From the NCBI GenBank assembly GCA_003164255.1, contig PLST01000428.1:676-9871 (forward strand): a DNA stretch of 9,196 bases, read 5' to 3'. The position numbers and the translations under genes are program-made. Below are positions 5,449-9,196 of this stretch, in pieces. Under the pieces are notes generated by a model. The model saw only the letters and a list, made by a program, of their open reading frames with translations. It was not told the origin of the DNA and made no database searches. The DNA comes from Acidobacteriaceae bacterium (GTDB lineage: Bacteria; Acidobacteriota; Terriglobia; Terriglobales; Acidobacteriaceae). The stretch's first letter is position 1. Every line of letters begins with the position of its first letter.

Positions 5449-6153
5449 ATGAATTTCTCCCAGATGCACGATCGTCTTCGCCTGGAGCTGCTTCGCAGAA
5501 TCCAACGGGGGACGTTGAGTGTTTCTTTGCTCGCCCGCCAGACCGGCTTCGGACAGGCCCACCTCTCCAACTTCCTTCATAGCCGCCGGCAGCTTTCCCT
5601 CGATGCAATGGACCGCATTCTCGCCGCCCAGCGCCTCACAGCCGACGACCTGCTTCCAGTCCTCCGCCAGGCCGACGACCTCTCTCTTGACGCCGCAGGG
5701 AACTCGGTTCCAATCGTCCCCCATGCCTCCGCGCTCTTTGAGCCCTACATTCGCCCTTCCACTGTCCAGTCCATGCTTCATCTCCAGGCCGGAGTTCTGC
5801 AGTCTCTCCAGACCCACGTCTCCAACTCCCGCCGGGCCTGGCAGCGCTTCGTCGCCGTCCGCATTCCTGCAACTGACGCGCAGGCCATGGATCCTCTTTT
5901 GCTCCCTGAAGCCATCGTGCTCATCGATCGCCATTACAACTCCATCGCCTCCTATAGGCCCAACCGGCCAAACCTCTACGCCGTGCGCACGGGCGCGCAT
6001 CTTTGCGTCCGCTATGCGGACTTCCTCTTGAACCGGCTGGTCCTTCGCCCCCACAACCGGGCCTTCGCCGTAGAACTCGTCGAAATCGATCCGGGCGAGT
6101 CCCCCGGCGACCTGCTCGCAGGCCGCATCGCCCTGATCATCAACGAACTTTGA
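5449..6153 (+). CDS. XRE-family regulator with degenerate LexA/CI-like (S24) C-terminal domain
   Basis: A 234-residue DNA-binding protein. Residues about 16-67 form a Cro/CI-type helix-turn-helix: SVSLLARQTGFGQAHLSNFL, then a RRQLSLDAMDRIL helix. A variable linker follows (about 75-130). Residues 134-234 have the order of conserved pieces of the S24 (LexA/UmuD/CI) fold: AVRIP, then AMDPLLLPEAIVLIDR where GDSMxP...vlvDr is usual, YAVR, LCVRY, LVLRPHN and a closing GRIALI. The catalytic Ser position reads Ala146 (AQAM, 144-147) and the Lys position appears to be Arg188, so self-cleavage is unlikely; the domain probably serves dimerisation or ligand sensing. The start is uncertain: ATG 5449 is chosen, but no Shine-Dalgarno is seen, and TTG 5425, GTG 5431 or ATG 5464 are possible. 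It is divergent from the zinc-ribbon operon and may control it. Confidence 0.8.
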   Translation: MNFSQMHDRLRLELLRRIQRGTLSVSLLARQTGFGQAHLSNFLHSRRQLSLDAMDRILAAQRLTADDLLPVLRQADDLSLDAAGNSVPIVPHASALFEPYIRPSTVQSMLHLQAGVLQSLQTHVSNSRRAWQRFVAVRIPATDAQAMDPLLLPEAIVLIDRHYNSIASYRPNRPNLYAVRTGAHLCVRYADFLLNRLVLRPHNRAFAVELVEIDPGESPGDLLAGRIALIINEL

Positions 6154-6169
6154 GTTGTTGGATCTTCGG

Positions 6170-6201
6170 CAAAATAAAGACGCCGGTCCGAAGACCAGCG
6201 C
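6170..6201 (-). terminator. UUCG-loop intrinsic terminator of dnaB
   Basis: On the minus strand a 9-bp stem (6193-6201 with 6180-6188, two G-T wobbles) closes a TTCG tetraloop and is followed by CTTTATTTT (6179-6170 region). It begins 27 bases after the dnaB stop, in the 75-bp gap between convergent genes. It may also slow transcription from the XRE side, though there the T-tract is poor. Confidence 0.65.
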
Positions 6202-6228
6202 TTCGTTCTGAACGCTTTCTGTCTCAGC

Positions 6229-7611
6229 TCAAACGCCGTGCCCAGTATCTCTGTTCTCGAACCGAGTAAATTTTCCAAGCCAGTTCAGACGAACAGTATC
6301 CGTTGGGCCGTTGCGCTGCTTGGCTACGATGATCTCTGCTTCTGCCTTCTCAGCATCCGTAAGCTCTTCGGTCCGGTTGTAGTACGACTCGCGATGGATA
6401 AAGGCCACCACGTCTGCATCCTGCTCAATCGATCCTGACTCTCGCAGGTCGCTTAGCAGTGGCCTTTTGTCTTCGCCGCGACGCTCGCTGGCGCGCGAAA
6501 GTTGCGACAGCGCCAGAACGGGCACATGCAGCTCTTTGGCCAGCGCCTTCAGTCCTCGCGAGATGGCCGACACTTCTTGCGTCCGGTTTTCGTAGCCCTT
6601 TTTCCCGCCTGCAAGCGATGCCGACATCAGTTGCAGGTAGTCCACCACCACCAGGTCCAGTCCGCCGGCATTCTGTTTCAGTCGCCGCGCCTTCGCGCGC
6701 ATTTCGGCCAGCGAAATGCCCGCCGAGTCGTCAATAAAGATGTGCGACTCCACCAGCTCGCCGAGAGCCTTCTGCAGTTTGCCGTGTTCTTCCTGGCCCA
6801 GAAAGCCCTTCTGCAGGAGCTGCTGGTCAACCCATGCCTGCGACGCGAGCATGCGGCGCAAAAGCGACTCCTTGCTCATTTCCAAGCTGAAAACCGCCAC
6901 AATCGAGTTGTGATTGATGGCCGCATTTTGGGCAATGTTGATCGCCAGCGCCGTTTTGCCCATCGATGGCCGCGCGGCGATGATGATGAGCTCGTCCTTC
7001 TGCAGACCGCTCGTCAGCCGGTCCAGGTCTGTGAAATCAGTTGCCAGCCCCGTCACCTCGCGGCTCTGCTTGTATAGGTTGTCGATGCTGCCAAACGAGT
7101 TGGCAACGATTTTGTCGATCCCCTCCAGCCCGTGGGTCAGCCCCTTCTCGCTCACCTCCAGCAGTTGCGACTCGGTCACGTCCAGAACACCAATCGCGTC
7201 TTCGCTCTGGTCCGCCGCCCTCGCAATTGCCGACGAGCAGATCATCATCAGCTTCCGCAGCAGGCTCTTGTCCTTGACGATCCGGATGTACTCTTCAATT
7301 ACCGGACGTCGCGGCAAACCCTCCGTCAGCGACGCCAGGTAGGCGACCCCCCCTACCGCCTCAACTTCCTTGTAACGTGCCAGCTCGTGTGCCAGCGTCA
7401 CAATGTCCACGGCTCGCTGCGAGTCCATTAACTCGCTCATGCGCATGAAGATACGTCGATGCGAGTCCAGCGAAAAATCGTCTGCGTCTATCTTTTCCGC
7501 GGCCTCGGAGTGCGCGGTGTTATCCAGCAGAATTGCGCCCAGGATCGTCTTTTCAGCGTCGATGTTTGCGGGCAATCCGGTATCAAGTGTCAGGTTGGGG
7601 ATCGCGGCCAT
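6229..7611 (-). CDS. dnaB: Replicative DNA helicase DnaB
   Basis: A 460-residue hexameric 5'-3' helicase that unwinds DNA at the replication fork and contacts primase. The N-terminal DnaB domain spans about 16-120, starting ANIDAEKTILGAILLD. A linker helix follows (to about 185), then the RecA-like C-terminal ATPase. Motifs seen: Walker A ARPSMGKT (213-220), FSLEMSKESL (241-250), Walker B VVVDYLQLM (321-329), ALSQLSR (367-373), LRESGSIEQDAD (389-400) and KQRNGPTDT (431-439), whose Arg433 fits the trans-acting arginine finger. Length is normal, all ATPase motifs are intact and no intein is inserted. The start ATG 7609-7611 is supported by family length, although no clear ribosome binding site is visible. 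It lies 100 bases downstream of the SDR gene on the same strand; that gap shows no obvious promoter, so co-transcription cannot be excluded. Confidence 0.97.
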   Translation of the reverse strand: MAAIPNLTLDTGLPANIDAEKTILGAILLDNTAHSEAAEKIDADDFSLDSHRRIFMRMSELMDSQRAVDIVTLAHELARYKEVEAVGGVAYLASLTEGLPRRPVIEEYIRIVKDKSLLRKLMMICSSAIARAADQSEDAIGVLDVTESQLLEVSEKGLTHGLEGIDKIVANSFGSIDNLYKQSREVTGLATDFTDLDRLTSGLQKDELIIIAARPSMGKTALAINIAQNAAINHNSIVAVFSLEMSKESLLRRMLASQAWVDQQLLQKGFLGQEEHGKLQKALGELVESHIFIDDSAGISLAEMRAKARRLKQNAGGLDLVVVDYLQLMSASLAGGKKGYENRTQEVSAISRGLKALAKELHVPVLALSQLSRASERRGEDKRPLLSDLRESGSIEQDADVVAFIHRESYYNRTEELTDAEKAEAEIIVAKQRNGPTDTVRLNWLGKFTRFENRDTGHGV

Positions 7612-7711
7612 ATCAACGAGTGTAGGCCACCCGCGGTTCCTGAAAAGGCTGTGAGAATCCCGCTCGTAAATGGAAATCTAGGAAAACCCTGCCGACCTGA
7701 AACCACCACCA

Positions 7712-8482
7712 TCAACTGCCCTGGTGAGCCTCCGCCATCGCAGCGTTGAGCCCATTAAAGATCGCCTCAAAATGCCCGCTCGCTTCCGCAAATCGCAGCC
7801 GCTTCACATTCTCCACGCAAATCTCGGCCGGCGTCGGCTGGCTCTTCCAGATATGCATCACCTCGGCGATAAACTTGTCCAGAGGCATCGCCCGCGGATC
7901 AGACCTTCCGCTCATCAGGTCCGTAGCCACGTACGGAGGCACCAGTTCAATTACTTCGGTGGCTGTGTTTCTCAACTGGTAGCGCAGTGACAGGCTGTAG
8001 GAGTGAATCGCCGCCTTGGTGGCGCAGTAGGTGGGAGTCAGCGTCAGCGGCAAGAATGCCAGTCCCGACGATACGTTGACGATCGCCGATTTTGGCTGCT
8101 TCATCAGGTGCGGCAGCAGAGCGGCCGTCAACCGGATCGGCCCTAACAGATTTGTTGCCACAATCGCCTCAGCATCTGTCAGGTCCGGTTGCTGCGCTGC
8201 CAGATTCTCCGCGCGCATAATGCCAGCGTTGTTTATCAGTACATTCAACGCAGGGAACTCGGCCGCCGCCCACGCCGGCAGCGCGCGAATCGCTTCCGGA
8301 TCCTCGATGTCGAGCCTGATCGACTTCATTCCGGGGTTGGCCTCCGTTGTTTCGTCCAGCGCCGCCTGGCGACGGCCCGCGATGATCACCTGGTTCCCGA
8401 GCGCATGCAGAGCTTCTGCCATTCCCTGGCCAATGCCCGATCCTCCGCCGGTAATCAGAACCGTATTTCCCTGCATGTTCAT
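7712..8482 (-). CDS. DltE-like short-chain dehydrogenase/reductase
   Basis: A 256-residue classical SDR, expected to be a cytoplasmic NAD(P)(H)-dependent oxidoreductase. Visible parts: cofactor-binding TGGGSGIG (11-18), Asp58 in RLDIED, NNAG (84-87), Asn111 in ATNLLGP, catalytic Ser139 in NVSSG, and YCATK with Tyr152 and Lys156. AGRR (35-38) after the second strand suggests an NADP(H) preference. The sequence around LVPPYVATDLM and the overall size point to the DltE-type SDR subgroup; substrate unknown, and no dlt genes are nearby. The frame is open to an ATG at 8504-8506, but I start at ATG 8480-8482. AGGAGGG (8492-8498) lies nine bases before it, whereas the longer start has no ribosome binding site and would bury that site. 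It is divergent from the lipid kinase gene. Confidence 0.9.
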   Translation of the reverse strand: MNMQGNTVLITGGGSGIGQGMAEALHALGNQVIIAGRRQAALDETTEANPGMKSIRLDIEDPEAIRALPAWAAAEFPALNVLINNAGIMRAENLAAQQPDLTDAEAIVATNLLGPIRLTAALLPHLMKQPKSAIVNVSSGLAFLPLTLTPTYCATKAAIHSYSLSLRYQLRNTATEVIELVPPYVATDLMSGRSDPRAMPLDKFIAEVMHIWKSQPTPAEICVENVKRLRFAEASGHFEAIFNGLNAAMAEAHQGS

Positions 8483-8695
8483 CGCGTCAAACCCTCCTGC
8501 GAACATTTTAGGAGCTTAGGCGCACAGCCGTTCTTGGCTACGGGACCCAATACGGATTCCACAACCCAAATCGCCCTTATTTAGCAGATGAATCTTTAGT
8601 TGTACGCTTTTTTTTGCCTTAGCCTGCGATGATAGGAGGGTTGGCGGTTAACAGGCCGTTCACATTCACCAAAATCCCCCGGGGTGAATTAAAGA
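8483..8695. other. Divergent intergenic region between the SDR and lipid kinase genes
   Basis: 213 bases with no gene or RNA recognised. AGGAGGG for the SDR gene is at 8492-8498 (minus strand). A run of eight T's (8608-8615) would be an A-tract upstream of the SDR promoter on the minus strand, but no well-spaced -35/-10 pair could be fixed on either strand. CCCCGGGG (8677-8684) is an 8-bp palindrome just before the kinase ribosome binding site. Confidence 0.4.
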
Positions 8696-9196
8696 ATGCA
8701 GCGCGTCGCATTGATCTACAATCCGGCCTCAGGTCAACTCTCCTCACGGCGTGAAGCGGCAGTGCAGGAAGCCGTCACCGTCCTCCACGACGCAGGTGTT
8801 CAGGCTCAGGCCTATGTCACCACGGGAGCTGGCAGTGCAACCCTTCACGCGCGGCAGGCGGTCCGCGACGGCTGCGACACCATTCTTGCCTGCGGTGGCG
8901 ACGGAACCGTTCACGAAGTTCTGCAGAGCATCGTCGGCACTGGTGTCGCTCTCGGCGTGATCCCACTCGGCACCGCCAATGCATTGGCCGCCGACTTGGG
9001 CCTGATCACCTCTCCAGCCAAGGCTGCGCGCATCCTGCTCCTGGCAGAGCCCACGCGTGTCTCCGTCGGCCGCATCCACTTCCGTGATGGCGACGGAAAC
9101 CCCAGCTCACGATACTTCACCGTCGCTGCCGGCGTAGGCGCCGACGCGCTCTTGATGTCTCGCCTTGAACCCCGCCTCAAGCGCCGCCTCGGCTAT
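8696..9196 (+). CDS. YegS/LCB5-family lipid kinase (diacylglycerol kinase family), N-terminal part
   Basis: Partial gene: 167 codons from ATG 8696-8698 to the right edge with no stop. The family phosphorylates diacylglycerol or related lipids with ATP at the membrane surface. Motifs seen: NPASG (9-13) in the first strand-loop, the nucleotide-binding GGDGTVHEV (67-75), and PLGTANALAADLGL (90-103), which together define the DAGK catalytic domain. A Gly/Ala-rich FTVAAGVGADAL segment near residues 143-154 matches the start of the second domain. The family is about 300 residues long, so roughly half is missing. GGTGA eight bases upstream of the ATG is an acceptable ribosome binding site. Sphingosine-kinase-like or polyprenol-linked lipid substrates are possible; the lipid cannot be told from this part. 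Confidence 0.92.
   Translation, partial: MQRVALIYNPASGQLSSRREAAVQEAVTVLHDAGVQAQAYVTTGAGSATLHARQAVRDGCDTILACGGDGTVHEVLQSIVGTGVALGVIPLGTANALAADLGLITSPAKAARILLLAEPTRVSVGRIHFRDGDGNPSSRYFTVAAGVGADALLMSRLEPRLKRRLGY

Noticed and set aside
5422..6054. 210-codon minus-strand frame opposite the XRE regulator
   Set aside because: The + frame has a clear HTH and S24-like pattern; the minus frame is Gly/Glu/Val-rich without motifs and is a shadow.
8600..8633. TTGTAC followed by a T-run and GATGAT as a + strand promoter for the lipid kinase
   Set aside because: Spacing of 22 bases and a poor -10 box do not support it.
8744..9180. Minus-strand frames opposite the right-edge gene
   Set aside because: The + strand reads through to the edge with diagnostic lipid-kinase motifs (GGDGT, PLGTANALA), so these are shadows.

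Overview
The window is gene-dense, moderately GC-rich bacterial chromosomal DNA (roughly 60% GC by eye) with no rRNA, tRNA, CRISPR array or insertion sequence that I can see. The gene set suggests a soil-type member of the Acidobacteriota (Terriglobia/Acidobacteriaceae-like): a secreted esterase with a Gln/Pro/Ala-rich linker, a GH1 glucosidase, a GDP-heptose cluster, and a sigma-region-4-like protein of a kind I associate from memory with that group. This assignment is inference, not proven by any marker here.

Layout. The 3' end of a GH1 beta-glucosidase gene (+, 2-379) converges on a three-gene minus-strand operon, hddA-gmhA-hddC (2760 down to 413). Its ATGA overlap and tight spacing indicate coupled translation. 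The three enzymes supply three of the four steps from sedoheptulose 7-phosphate to GDP-D-glycero-alpha-D-manno-heptose; the GmhB phosphatase is not in the window. Upstream on the same strand is an exported HSL-family (family IV) esterase (3994-2915).

Next comes a small minus-strand regulatory module: a 69-residue zinc-ribbon protein with an AT-hook-like tail (4914-4705), coupled by ATGA to a 170-residue protein ending in a sigma-70 region-4-like helix-turn-helix (4708-4196). It is closed by a strong 13-bp-stem terminator (4139-4167). A 534-bp non-coding stretch (4915-5448), AT-rich in its right half, separates it from a divergent XRE-type regulator (+, 5449-6153) whose C-terminal half looks like a LexA/CI S24 domain without the catalytic Ser/Lys. 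The gap holds a good sigma-70-like promoter facing left, several small inverted repeats in the resulting leader, and an AT-rich interrupted palindrome near the XRE gene.

The right third is housekeeping-like: dnaB replicative helicase (7611-6229, minus, with a UUCG-loop terminator), a DltE-like short-chain dehydrogenase (8482-7712, minus), and, divergent from it, the 5' part of a YegS/LCB5-type lipid kinase gene running off the right edge (8696-9196, +).

The least explained part is 4196-6153: a coupled zinc-ribbon/sigma-like pair facing a non-cleavable-looking repressor across a structured intergenic region.
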